This document shows positions 9,558 to 17,653 of a DNA stretch of 24,532 nucleotides, piece after piece. The position numbers and the translations under genes were made by a program. The DNA is from Podochytrium sp. JEL0797. Taxonomy: Eukaryota; Chytridiomycota; Chytridiomycetes; Chytridiales; Chytriomycetaceae. Within the stretch, counting starts at the first letter, position 1. The number at the start of each line of letters is the position of its first letter. Below the pieces are notes generated by a model. That model had not been told where the DNA came from and did no database searches. It worked only from the letters and a program-made list of their open reading frames with translations. The stretch is taken from assembly GCA_027596195.1 (NCBI GenBank), contig JADGJG010000309.1, positions 1 to 24,532 on the forward strand, given 5' to 3'.

Positions 9558-10870
9558 ATGACGCCGCCCACTCCGCCCAAGAAGTGGTTCGACCGCATCG
9601 TCATCACATACCTCGAGAACACCGACTACGCCCAGGCACTCGCCCACCGCGCATTCTCGGACCTCAATGCCGCACCGCACTTTGGGACCCTTCTCTCCAA
9701 CTACCACGGCGTATTCCACCCATCACAGCCAAATTACATTGCCCTCGTTGTGGGTGATACTGCAGTCAAGAACGATGTCGTGGTAGATGTGGAAGGAACC
9801 TGTGTGGTTGATCTGCTGGAGAAGAAGGGCGTCTCGTGGGGAGCATACTGCGAAGGTTTGCCTTGTATGAGAGTGATCTCAGTCTCACGAACAGAGTACC
9901 GATCCCTTGCCAGGTTATCCTGACGACTGGAAAGAAGAGAAGCCATTCCTTGATCACGCTGTGGGTCGTTATGTCCGCCGTCACAGTTGAGTGATCTCAA
10001 AATGCCCAGTCTCTCTCGACTCTCGAATGCCATCCACTCATCCATCCATTTTCGTTCGAATCAGATCCTCTGGTCTCCATGTCGTCGGTCCAAAACGATC
10101 CAAAGCGTGCCAAAAACGTGAGTCAGCAGAGTTCGAATCCCATTTCGCGGATTCAATCAAACATCCACTTATCAGTCCGATCATTCCATTTGCTCCCGTT
10201 TTCCCGAAACATTGGCCTGAACTTCATAAAAACAATTCAGATCAAATCAGTCGAAGCCTTCAAACGAGAACTCGAAGCTGGGACCCTCCCCGAATTCATT
10301 TACTACACTCCCAACCAAGACAACAACGCCCACGACACCACTACCGAATACGCCGCGCGTTATATCAACGAATTTTACGTTCCCATGATGTCCCATCCGT
10401 TCTTTACTTCCCAGAGGACGCTTTTCGTGTTGACGTTCGATGAGAGCGCGAGTTATTTGTTTGGCGGGAATCATGTGGCGACTTGGTTGCTTGGGACGGC
10501 GGTGAAGAGTACTCCGTTGGATAAGGAGATTGGGGTGGGGTATGAGAAGGCGGATTGGGAGTGGGCGATTCCAGGGTTCCAGCAGGATCAGGAGCGTGGG
10601 ATTGACGCGGATGGGGCGAGCGACGGAGCCAGCACCAAGCCGTCCAAGGACAAGCCGAATTTCTATCTCAGCAATTTGATCAATTTGACAAAGGTTTTCA
10701 TGGTTCCGGCAAAGGCGAAGGAGCCGACGGGACATTCGGAGGCGACCGAGTTCAATCATTATGATATTTTGAAGACGGTCGAGTTGAATTGGGGGTTGGG
10801 TAATTTGGGGAGGAAGGACGTGGATGCAATTGGGTTTGGGGCGTTGTTGAGGTCGCTTGGGGAGGAATGA
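9558..10870 (+). CDS. Phosphoesterase family protein (acid phosphatase / phospholipase C-like)
   Basis: Four exons, 9558-9855, 9914-9985, 10065-10117 and 10241-10870, join in frame to 350 residues; introns are 58, 79 and 123 nt with GT and AG ends. The product fits the fungal phosphoesterase family related to acid phosphatases and bacterial phosphatidylcholine phospholipase C. Seen: FDRIVITYLENTDY (about 11-24), HPSQPNYIALVVGD (54-67, metal-site region), VDLLEKKGVSWGAY, YVRRHNPLVS across the second junction, PEFIYYTPNQDNNAHDT, TLFVLTFDES (about 201-210, second metal-site region) and a C-terminal FNHYDILKTVELNWGLGNLG. Family members hydrolyse phosphomonoesters or phosphodiesters. No signal peptide is visible (MTPPTPPKKWFD), unlike secreted relatives, so an intracellular location or a missed upstream exon is possible. 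A charged insert with DGASDGASTKPSKDKP at about 268-283 looks lineage specific. Confidence 0.88.
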
Positions 10871-11159
10871 AGTGGGGTGCGTTTTGTTTTTAGGGTGATC
10901 GACACGACGACAAAAGTAAAAGTACAAAGATTGACGGACGTGTTTGCCTCCGTGGCTTAAGCTACATTTTTATGATAAAATCACACTGCAAACATCCAGG
11001 ACAATACTCTGACCCGCCTGGGTAAGCAGAAACGTGTCGTCATTGGGGTTTTTGGTTGTATCGGCTGTGAATCTGATTAACATAATCTCTTTACTTTTTT
11101 AATTATTTCACAATAGCTTCGCCTCAATGGATTGATTTAGCGGACTTGAATCCCATTTC

Positions 11160-11330
11160 CCCAGAGTGAATCCGTTCGTGCTTGACGACGCTCCCTTGTG
11201 CGGTGGCGCAATACTCGCAGAAACTGCACTGGAAAGGTTCGCTCATGTCTGGTGAGATCTTGTGGACGGGTGGGGGAAAACTCGCAGTAGGAGCATTTGG
11301 ATCGCTACTCGACTCTCATTTTGATGCAGG
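11160..11330 (-). pseudogene. C2H2 zinc-finger relic F
   Basis: On the minus strand one complete finger is readable (CSFCEYCATAQGSVVKHERIHSGE). It is preceded, out of frame, by a damaged first finger like CSYCEFSPTRPQDL. No start and no further fingers follow. It lies about 290 bases beyond the phosphoesterase stop, in convergent orientation, like the relics behind the reductase and the two membrane-protein genes. The rest of 10871-11720 shows no gene. Confidence 0.65.
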
Positions 11331-11720
11331 GGTTATTTTGAGGCAAAGACGCCGTGTGTCAAGGAAAATCTCAAATGTTGAATCTTTCCAGTATGTGTCC
11401 GGGTTGCACTGACCCGTATGGGTTGCAAGTTCCAGTGCCGAGACCGTGTTCTTTCAATAGATCGTCGCTGGCCGAGGTTCAAAACGAAGTCGCGCCGTTG
11501 TTGATTCTCACGAGGAGGGCAAACAGAAATCAGTTTTCAACGCGTGTTCGGAGATGACCGGATGAGTTTTTGAGTTTTTGGGTTCTCTGGAGAAGGAAGG
11601 ATATGCTGTTATTCTGTCTTGAAATGGATCATTTTATGGTTGTTGCAAGAGTTTATATTTTTCCTTTGACAAACCATCAATAAACGCATGTTTCAATATT
11701 AAAAACTGGCCGTATTTGAA

Positions 11721-12104
11721 AATGGAAGAAGACATTAACGGAGGCGTGAAACTCGCGAAAGCCGTGCGCGATCACGTCTTCCCGTTTCTCGGTGACAATC
11801 TTTGAAATTCTTTTATTTATAGGCCAGCGAACGCTTTTGGATTTGATACTGTCAAAAAGTCTTTCAAAAAGACGTCGACATCGACACCACTCTTACTTCT
11901 TAGTCTTCCGCAACCTCCTGCCAATGCCTCAAGCTCTCCTATCACCCCGCAGATTTCTCTGCGCTATACAACTCCGCTAAACAACCCAGCCTGCCTGCAT
12001 CTCAAGTGCATCTTCTTCAAGCGAAATCAAACTCTATCTGCTCGCGCACTGCCAGCCTTTGAAACAGCTCCCCCACAAACATCCTTTCTCAGAAAAGCTG
12101 GAAA
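11721..12104 (+). other. Intergenic or exon-bearing region with weak coding signs
   Basis: An ATG at 11721 opens MEEDINGGVKLAKAVRDHVF and stops after 27 codons. A possible GT-AG segment (11792-11822) is only 31 bases. A second frame without ATG stays open from about 11823 to 12173 (Ser/Pro/Thr rich). This could be the 5' part of a spliced gene leading into the frame at 12105, but no junction that keeps the frame was found. Treated as unresolved. Confidence 0.2.
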
Positions 12105-12482
12105 ATGGGACCTTCCAGCTCGGTTCTCACGCCCGAAGAGAGAGAGGTGACGGAGAAACAACAGCGTCAGATGGACCAACATGAGTATCTCACGTGGTGC
12201 AGAAGAACGGCCCCTGTCAGGCTGCAACGTTTCAAAAACGCCCAAAAAGGACTCGTTTGGTGGTGTGCTCTCGTTTACACCGATGCCTTAGCACACTTGG
12301 ACGCGCCAACAGAGTTCTTTACTGAAAATGCTCGCTTCAATATCTGGCTCGATTCAACTGTTCAACATGTGACTGAAGCAGTCGTTTTGAACACAATCGC
12401 AACTGCGCAGGAACAACCAAAGAAATCACATCAAGAACCCATATTTCTGGTGTTTGATTTCTTTCGATTTTGGCGGCATTGA
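12105..12482 (+). CDS. Hypothetical protein, 125 residues
   Basis: An open frame with ATG (MGPSSSVLTPEEREVTEKQQ) has normal composition. It has a charged helical N-terminus (about 9-35), an aromatic middle (LVWWCALVYTDALAHLDAPTEFF, about 50-72) and a C-terminus ending FDFFRFWRH. I recognise no family. The middle could form one amphipathic or weakly hydrophobic helix, but there is no convincing membrane span. It is isolated, between the unresolved region upstream and the bZIP gene on the opposite strand. It may be one exon of a larger gene or a chance frame. Confidence 0.35.
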   Translation: MGPSSSVLTPEEREVTEKQQRQMDQHEYLTWCRRTAPVRLQRFKNAQKGLVWWCALVYTDALAHLDAPTEFFTENARFNIWLDSTVQHVTEAVVLNTIATAQEQPKKSHQEPIFLVFDFFRFWRH

Positions 12483-12731
12483 CGCTGACTTTCGTGCGCA
12501 TCGTTGGTTTAGTCGTTCTGATTGAATTTATACATTAGTAAATCCAAGGTTCAAATCCCGCCTGGACTTGACCTTATCGCTTGCCGCGCATTCGCAGAGT
12601 TCGATCGCTATGCTTGCGCTGGCAGAGTTCTCTTCCGCAAAGTATACAGTGATATGGCGACTGATGCAGAGTGCAACGGTTCCTGTTGCGAACACTGATG
12701 TGAATGTCGAATTATTGCCACAAGAATAATG

Positions 12732-12737
12732 TTTATT
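12732..12737 (-). terminator. AATAAA signal overlapping the bZIP stop codon
   Basis: On the minus strand the final Lys codon and TAA stop form AAAAAATAAA, so a canonical polyadenylation hexamer overlaps the stop codon. This predicts a very short 3' UTR. Confidence 0.45.
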
Positions 12738-13281
12738 TTTTATTGAGGAACTTCTCCATATCAAATGCGGGATCCAAGCTTCGGTACTCTTCTACCAAGC
12801 GTGCAACCGTCCCCTCGAGCTGAAGCAGGTACTTTTGGCGATTTTCGCGGCACCGACGCTGGGCAACGCGATTTTGAATCTTTCTCCGTTCGCCGGCGGG
12901 GAGATCCTCGGATGGGTGATAGTTGTATTTTTGGTTTGGTGGTTCCATTCGCCATTGAGCAGGTTCCGCGTCCACTTCCTCTCCTTCGCTGCTGTTGAGA
13001 AGATTTGTCAAGTCCATGGTCCGTTTCGTAGTGCTTGGTATGGTATCGGGGGAGGGAACGGTCTGCTGCTGTGGCTGCTGCTGCTGGTGGATATCGTTGA
13101 GTTGTTGCTTTTTGAGGGTGATAAGCTCTTGGAGGCGTGTCGCTTGTTCGTTCAGGAGAACCTGGCGTTCTTGTTTCCGTTGGATATGCAAAGCTTGAGC
13201 AAGGCGATTGCGCTCGGCCTTTTCGGCCTTGTTGAGAGGCCGACGAGTGCCTTTCTTGGATGGTTTCGAGGAAGGATTCAT
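12733..13281 (-). CDS. bZIP transcription factor
   Basis: A 182-residue frame begins at ATG 13281 (MNPSSKPSKKGTRRPLNKAE); upstream in-frame codons include no ATG. The C-terminal region (about 131-170) has a classic fungal AP-1-like basic region, RRKIQNRVAQRRCRENR, with the N-x7-R signature, then a short leucine-zipper-like helix (YLLQLEGTVARLVEEYRSL). The protein ends 13 residues later, so the zipper is short. The N-terminal part (about 12-65) is another basic, helical, Leu-rich segment (NRLAQALHIQRKQERQ then LLNEQATRLQELITLKKQQL) that looks like a second, degenerate basic-coil module. A Gln-rich linker (66-75) and an acidic patch (EGEEVDAEP) lie between. Role: sequence-specific nuclear DNA binding as a dimer. 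Targets are unknown. Confidence 0.8.
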   Translation of the reverse strand: MNPSSKPSKKGTRRPLNKAEKAERNRLAQALHIQRKQERQVLLNEQATRLQELITLKKQQLNDIHQQQQPQQQTVPSPDTIPSTTKRTMDLTNLLNSSEGEEVDAEPAQWRMEPPNQKYNYHPSEDLPAGERRKIQNRVAQRRCRENRQKYLLQLEGTVARLVEEYRSLDPAFDMEKFLNKK

Positions 13282-13563
13282 GACTGGTGGGTGGTCCGTG
13301 ACTAAGGCTTGGGAGACCGTTCGTTTGTTTGGTTTCGAGTTTGGTCCCACTCAGCGTTGAGTTTGGAGTCGGATGGCAGTTGATATTGCTGCGGTAAAGG
13401 GGGGAAGGCGGTGATAGTAAGAATTTACGGCTGGAACCCAAAGACGGGGTCGCTCTATCAAATTTTAGCCACCTCGTAATTTTGGCGTCTGTCAAGTCAA
13501 ATTCAAGTTTGACTCATTTTGAATTTCTCCGCTTAATTCTATACGAGCGGGGGCACCGTCAAG

Positions 13564-13701
13564 ATGACCAATCCTAAAGCTGCTGAAATGTTCAGAAAGA
13601 ACATGGTCCAGCTGCCTGGGCGCTGCTTGGGTGCAATTCCCCATGAGCGCACCCAAGCCCTGCTTTTGCTTTCGTCATATCAAAATCACCATTTAAAATG
13701 A
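13564..13701 (+). CDS. Possible upstream ORF of membrane protein gene P1
   Basis: An ATG at 13564 opens a 45-codon frame (MTNPKAAEMFRKNMVQLPGR start) that ends in a TGA at 13699-13701. That TGA overlaps the P1 start codon (ATGA arrangement at 13698). If transcribed, it could control P1 translation by termination-reinitiation. It may equally be chance. It contains the inverted repeat at 13625-13658. Confidence 0.25.
   Translation: MTNPKAAEMFRKNMVQLPGRCLGAIPHERTQALLLLSSYQNHHLK
13625..13658 (+). promoter_or_regulatory. 10-bp inverted repeat upstream of P1
   Basis: Two perfectly complementary 10-base arms, GCTTGGGTGC (13625-13634) and GCACCCAAGC (13649-13658), are separated by 14 bases, 40 bases before the P1 start codon. 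It could be a binding site for a dimeric regulator or an RNA hairpin in the leader. Confidence 0.5.
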
Positions 13702-14351
13702 CTGAACATCAAGAACGTTTGGGCGGCCGCAGAATCCCCCTCATCCCTCTGGCCTTCATCGTCGTGCTCTCGATTGGAATCCATCGCAACGACTGCGGGG
13801 ATGATCCCATGAAATATGCTATCGCCAATTTGGTTATTTCCTGCGTCTCCTTCGTCCTTTACTTCCTCGACAACGCCGGCAGCTGGATCCTTGTGGATTT
13901 AGTATGCAGCATCGTCGGCCTCGTTTACTGGGGACTCGGATGGTCTTGGTTCAACGACCTCAGTGGAGGGTTCAATGTAATTTCATTCGCGCGGACTTTT
14001 GGGCCCAATGCTTGGCTCAACTTTCCGCTTGTCGTTCGAGTCATGTACTTCAATTTTTGGCTGTCCATCGTACTTTTGAGTATCATTGCGATTCTTCTTG
14101 CTTGGGTGCCTGTGGTGCTTTGTTTGGGAGGCACGTTGGCTTCGTTCGCATCGCTTACCTCGCTTTGTTTCGGGGTCAAAATCGGCAATGTGGATGGCTG
14201 GAAGCGGGGACAAGGAACCAGATCGGCGGCAGCGACTCCATCCGCATTGGAACAGGGAAATGGGGTTACCAACTTGACGAGCACGGTGGTTGGATCCGGT
14301 GGAGGGAACGGTGTCGAAGAGGCAGAAACGCAGTTTGTCGCGGCATCTTGA
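13698..14351 (+). CDS. Four-helix membrane protein P1 (paralogue of P2)
   Basis: The protein has 217 residues. Hydrophobic spans are visible at about 13-30 (IPLIPLAFIVVLSIGIHR), 42-60 (IANLVISCVSFVLYFLDN), 62-85 (SWILVDLVCSIVGLVYWGLG) and 115-150 (MYFNFWLSIVLLSIIAIL and on through VVLCLGG), so four or five membrane helices. The first loop has the motif GIHRNDCGDD, conserved with P2. The C-terminal 60 residues are polar, with GSGGGNG and an acidic end. I do not recognise the family. The only upstream ATG in the leader belongs to the possible short frame above; the start chosen aligns with P2. A P2 copy lies 2.1 kb downstream and an intact finger gene follows convergently 98 bases after the stop. 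Confidence 0.75.
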   Translation: MTEHQERLGGRRIPLIPLAFIVVLSIGIHRNDCGDDPMKYAIANLVISCVSFVLYFLDNAGSWILVDLVCSIVGLVYWGLGWSWFNDLSGGFNVISFARTFGPNAWLNFPLVVRVMYFNFWLSIVLLSIIAILLAWVPVVLCLGGTLASFASLTSLCFGVKIGNVDGWKRGQGTRSAAATPSALEQGNGVTNLTSTVVGSGGGNGVEEAETQFVAAS

Positions 14352-14449
14352 ATAGCCGTATTCCTTATTATTTTACAACATATGCCTCTTATAAATGACA
14401 AGTTAAATTTTTCAGCGATTTATTCAAATTCGCCAATCATCCGTTCTGC

Positions 14450-15100
14450 TTATTCCATTTTAATTAGCTTTCCTGCTCCTTGTTGCAGTATTTTTGCCGT
14501 AATCGCGTCAAACTTGGATTGACTGAATCGACTTTCTCCATTGTGCAATCTCTCGTGGGTCACAAGAGCATTTCTTCTTGCACATGAGTATTGACAGAAA
14601 TTGCATTTGAAGGGCAGTTCTCCGGTGTGCAATTGCTCGTGGGACGTCAGGGTGCCTCGTTGCGCACACGAGAAATCACAGGATCTGCAGTGGAACGGTT
14701 TTTCACCAGTGTGGGTTCGTTCATGCATGACGAGACCGGCGCGAACCGCACACGCGTACTGACAGTAGCGGCAGTGGAAGAGATTTTCACCCGTATGACT
14801 CCGCATGTGGCGAACGAGGGAGTCTTTTCTTGTGCATGAGTATGTGCAGGAAAAGCATTGGAAAGGTTTGTCTCCCTTGTGAATTCGTTCGTGCTTTTGA
14901 AGATCGAAACGGCGAGTGGCGGTGTAATTGCACTGAGCGCATTTCAATCCCATCTTGCCCGTGTCGGAGTTGGTTGTGGGCAGACATGGACCAGCATTGT
15001 CGAAGCGTGTCGGCCGTGCTTGACGGATGTCGTCTAAAGCATCGACCGGGAGCAGCATTGTGGCCAGATTCATCGGATGTTTTGTGAATAGAAAATTCAT
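14450..15100 (-). CDS. C2H2 zinc-finger protein D (five fingers, intact)
   Basis: This is a 216-residue uninterrupted frame from ATG 15100 (MNFLFTKHPMNLATMLLPVD). After a 58-residue N-terminus come five fingers with KRAB-ZNF-like linkers: CAQCNYTATRRFDLQKHERIH, CFSCTYSCTRKDSLVRHMRSH, CRYCQYACAVRAGLVMHERTH, CRSCDFSCAQRGTLTSHEQLH and CNFCQYSCARRNALVTHERLH. All have the full Cys2His2 set. Like fingers of the CTCF type, an aromatic sits two residues after the second Cys. Helix positions -1/2/3/6 differ between fingers (R/F/D/K, R/D/S/R, V/A/G/M, Q/G/T/S, R/N/A/T), so the array should read about 15 bp of specific DNA. There is no effector domain, and the N-terminus lacks the TRM8-like segment of genes B and C. 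It is convergent with P1. It is the only finger locus here with no lesion, so the best candidate for function. Confidence 0.88.
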   Translation of the reverse strand: MNFLFTKHPMNLATMLLPVDALDDIRQARPTRFDNAGPCLPTTNSDTGKMGLKCAQCNYTATRRFDLQKHERIHKGDKPFQCFSCTYSCTRKDSLVRHMRSHTGENLFHCRYCQYACAVRAGLVMHERTHTGEKPFHCRSCDFSCAQRGTLTSHEQLHTGELPFKCNFCQYSCARRNALVTHERLHNGESRFSQSKFDAITAKILQQGAGKLIKME

Positions 15101-15318
15101 TCATTTCCATTGTGACGACGACACAACGACGCGGTTTTCGGAACAAGGAAATTCATTTGGACATGCCTTTTTACAATGAATCAGTGAAGCTGAGGTTTGT
15201 GAGTCACGAACGCGACTTGTAGGAACACGATTGGAAAGACGCCATCGGGTACATCGGCCCCATGCTCACGAAAACATAAGCTTTATTCTCTTTCCTTTTA
15301 AACGAATTCATTTGATGT

Positions 15319-15640
15319 TCAAAATATAAATCCGCTGTGGATTTGTTCATGCTTGACGAGGGCGTCTTTCCGCGAAAAAGAGAACTTGCAAAAATGCATA
15401 GGAACGGATTTTCTCCCACGTGATTCACTCATGGATTTTGAGAGACTTTGGATGGACGCAAGAATTCTCGCAAAAGCTGCGCTGGAACGGTCTTTCTCTC
15501 GTGTGAATTCGTTAATGTGTCTTGAGATGAAGTCAGGACGGAGGAATAATAACAGAAACAGCATTGCAATGGCTCCTCTCCCCGCGGTTGGCCGGCGAGA
15601 GCGGTGTCGATTCCAGCTATTTCATAGCATTCCCATAGAT
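15319..15640 (-). pseudogene. C2H2 zinc-finger relic G
   Basis: The minus strand shows an N-terminal stretch ECYEIAGIDTALAG (about 15630-15590), like ECCEIAGINPSID of relic E, then a damaged finger CCFCYYSSVLTSSQD. The frame shifts, a second unit is scrambled, and the last unit (MHFCKFSFSRKDALVKHEQIH) is back in frame and ends in TAA near 15319. It lacks a start codon. It lies between finger gene D and the P2 promoter region. Confidence 0.6.
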
Positions 15641-15720
15641 CGAATTTCTAAGTTTATAGAAAATCACACAACGGTTCGGACTTCTTTTCCCTGCAGCGTC
15701 TTCTAGTTCGGGAAATTACG

Positions 15721-15787
15721 CCACGGTGGGGATCCCACCTGTGGCACAATTTTAGTGCGCTTATTTGAGGCGGGCACAAGCTTGTGC
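15721..15787 (+). promoter_or_regulatory. Hairpin and perfect palindrome upstream of P2
   Basis: CCACGGTGGG at 15721-15730 pairs with CCCACC(t)GTGG at 15734-15744 around a 3-base loop, a 10-bp stem with one bulge. A perfect 14-bp palindrome, GCACAAGCTTGTGC, lies at 15774-15787, 44 bases before the P2 start. A string ccatttaaaat near 15809 recurs at the P1 start. These may be regulator sites for the paralogue pair, but the palindromes of P1 and P2 are not the same sequence. Confidence 0.45.
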
Positions 15788-15830
15788 GGGGCCCCCAATC
15801 AATAACATCCATTTAAAATCGATACTCAAA

Positions 15831-16397
15831 ATGGCAGATGCGAGCCGCAGATCCATTCCACTTCTTCCTCTGGTCGAAATTGTTGTGCTTTCGATTGGAA
15901 TCCATCGCAACGACTGCGGAGATGATGCCATGAAATATGCTATCGCCAGATTGGCTATTTCGTGCGTCTCCTTCGTCCTCTACTTCCTCGGCAACGCTGG
16001 CAGCTGGATCCTTGTAGACTTCGCGTTCAGCATCGTTAGCCTCGTTTCCTGTGTACTAGGGTGGTCGTGGTTCACCAACTTCAGTGGTGGGTTCAACGTC
16101 ATTTCATTCGCGTGGACTTTCGGACCCAACGCTTGGCTCGATCTCCCGCTTGTCGTGCGAGTCATGTACTTCAATTTTTGGCTGTCCATCGTACTTTTGA
16201 GTATCATTGCGATTCTTCTTGCTTGGGTGCCTGTGGTGCTTTGTTTGGGAGGCACGTTGGCTTCGTTCGCATCGCTCACATCGCTTGGTTTCGGGGTCAA
16301 AGTCGGTAATGTGGACGGCTGGAAGCGGGGACAAGATGCCAAGTCGACGGAGGCGACTCCATCCGAATTGGAACAGGGAAGAGAGGTTATTAATTGA
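15831..16397 (+). CDS. Four-helix membrane protein P2 (paralogue of P1, C-terminus shortened by TGA)
   Basis: The protein has 188 residues (MADASRRSIPLLPLVEIVVL start) and aligns with P1 along its whole length: the same GIHRNDCGDD loop, the same four hydrophobic spans and the same VGNVDGWKRGQ after the last span. A 119-base block (16158-16276) is identical to P1 14037-14155. The frame ends at TGA 16395-16397, but the codons after it remain alignable to the P1 tail (VDETETQPFMA versus VEEAETQFVAAS) up to a second TGA at 16452-16454. So the stop is a recent truncation or a readthrough site. Function unknown. Relic E follows convergently. Confidence 0.72.
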   Translation: MADASRRSIPLLPLVEIVVLSIGIHRNDCGDDAMKYAIARLAISCVSFVLYFLGNAGSWILVDFAFSIVSLVSCVLGWSWFTNFSGGFNVISFAWTFGPNAWLDLPLVVRVMYFNFWLSIVLLSIIAILLAWVPVVLCLGGTLASFASLTSLGFGVKVGNVDGWKRGQDAKSTEATPSELEQGREVIN

Positions 16398-16496
16398 AGA
16401 AAGGGTGAAGGGAACAGAGTCGACGAGACAGAAACGCAGCCGTTTATGGCTTGAATACAAGTATTCTTCATTTTAATTCTGCGCCTCCAAAATGTT

Positions 16497-17190
16497 AATT
16501 GAACAGTTTTTCTCCCGTGTGAATCCTTTTCATGCCTGGTGACATCAGCTCAACGCGCGCCGGAATACTCGCACCGGAATACTCGCAGAAGCTGCACTTG
16601 AACAGGTTTTCTTCCTTTTCAATCCGTTCATGTATGGTGAGTTGGTGTCGAAACGCGCAGCAATACTCGCAGAACCTGCTCTCAATTTTTTTAAAGGTTT
16701 CCCGTCATGTGAATCCGCTCACGTTTGGTGAAATTAGATCAAAAGATGGGGGAAAAATTGTAGTGGGAGCATTTCAATCGCGTCTCAACTCTCATTTTTT
16801 AATTCTTCCGCTGGGTGTGTATAGAGGGAGAGCAGGGTTTGGATCAGGTTTGTCAACAAGAGCAGGGTTGATTCCGGTTAATCCGTTCATGTGTTTTGAG
16901 ATTCTGTTGTTGAGCAGTGGAGTACTCGCAGAAGCTGTACTGGAAAGGTTTCTCTCCCGTGTGGCCCCATTCACGTCTGGTGAGATGAGAACGTCGGGTG
17001 GAAATCGCAGTGAGAGCGTTTGAATCGCTTCTTGTCTCTCGCTTTGGTGTTGGATGCTTTTGCTGCGTGTGTACAAGCAAGTGGGAGGTTTGGGAGGTTG
17101 TGATCAATAGATGGGTTGATTCCAGCTATTTCACAGCATTCTGCGATGGATTGAATAACTGCATTAAGTTCTGCTAATTGATAGTCGACA
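16497..17190 (-). pseudogene. C2H2 zinc-finger relic E
   Basis: The N-terminal segment reads DYQLAELNAVIQSIAECCEI then AGINPSID (17190-17100, no ATG found). Then comes a finger start (KRFKRSHCDF, first Cys lost to Arg), a frame change and HLTRREWGHTGEKPF. A finger missing its first Cys (YSFCEYSTAQQQNLKTHERI) follows, then a stop-rich linker repeating the same N-terminal finger motif, and further damaged fingers (FCEYCCAFRHQLTIHERI, CSFCEYSGA). Near 16560-16587 the 14-base string ccggaatactcgca is duplicated in tandem. This is an advanced pseudogene, convergent with P2. Confidence 0.7.
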
Positions 17191-17311
17191 TGAAAGACGG
17201 AGATAGAAACAAAAGAATCACAAAAACGGTAATGAATTTGTTATGAACGCGTTGCCAAGCACACGAGCGCACTCGTTTTTTGTTTCCGCTCGTTGATTGT
17301 CGAATTCACAT

Positions 17312-17620
17312 TCAGAGGTGGAAGGTTCCATCACTGGCCCCAAAACTCCTTCTGTAATGTTTGCCAGTCCTCTCGGTTAGCTCCTCGGACATCGTTTCGT
17401 CTTTGCTTCGAAAATATTGGCTCCTGTACCATGGCCGTCCCGACGGGTTTTGATCCAGAATAAGAGAAAGAAAAGGGAAGAATTCGGCTTCGCGTCGCTT
17501 TCAATCGTCGATGTTGGCTTTTAAGTAAAAAGAAGTTTACAAATCATTTGCATTCTAGGGTGAAGGTTCATTGACTGCCCCCCCAAAACACCTTCCGCGA
17601 TTCCCATCACAGTAATTGCG
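17312..17620 (-). repeat. Two degenerate copies of the 3' end of gene M
   Basis: The 3' end of the gene ending at 17654 (about 17657-17722, with aggttcat..actgc..ccc..aaaac and cgcgattccc) recurs at about 17541-17607 (near full length, good match including aaatc.tttgcat) and at about 17312-17375 (looser, extending further into the gene with ttgc.agtcc.ctcg). Neither copy is an open reading frame. The arrangement mirrors the TRM8 tail copies at 4058-4461. Relic E lies directly beyond. Confidence 0.65.
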
Positions 17621-17653
17621 TTGGATGGCGCTCAGATTTATTGATTGATTGAT

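Noticed and set aside
10128..10150. T-loop-like gttcgaatccc
   Set aside because: It lies inside phosphoesterase intron 3 and no stem or cloverleaf can be drawn.
12540..12575. tRNA-like T-loop text ggttcaaatccc
   Set aside because: The flanking bases do not form a 5-bp T-stem and no acceptor or anticodon arm is present.
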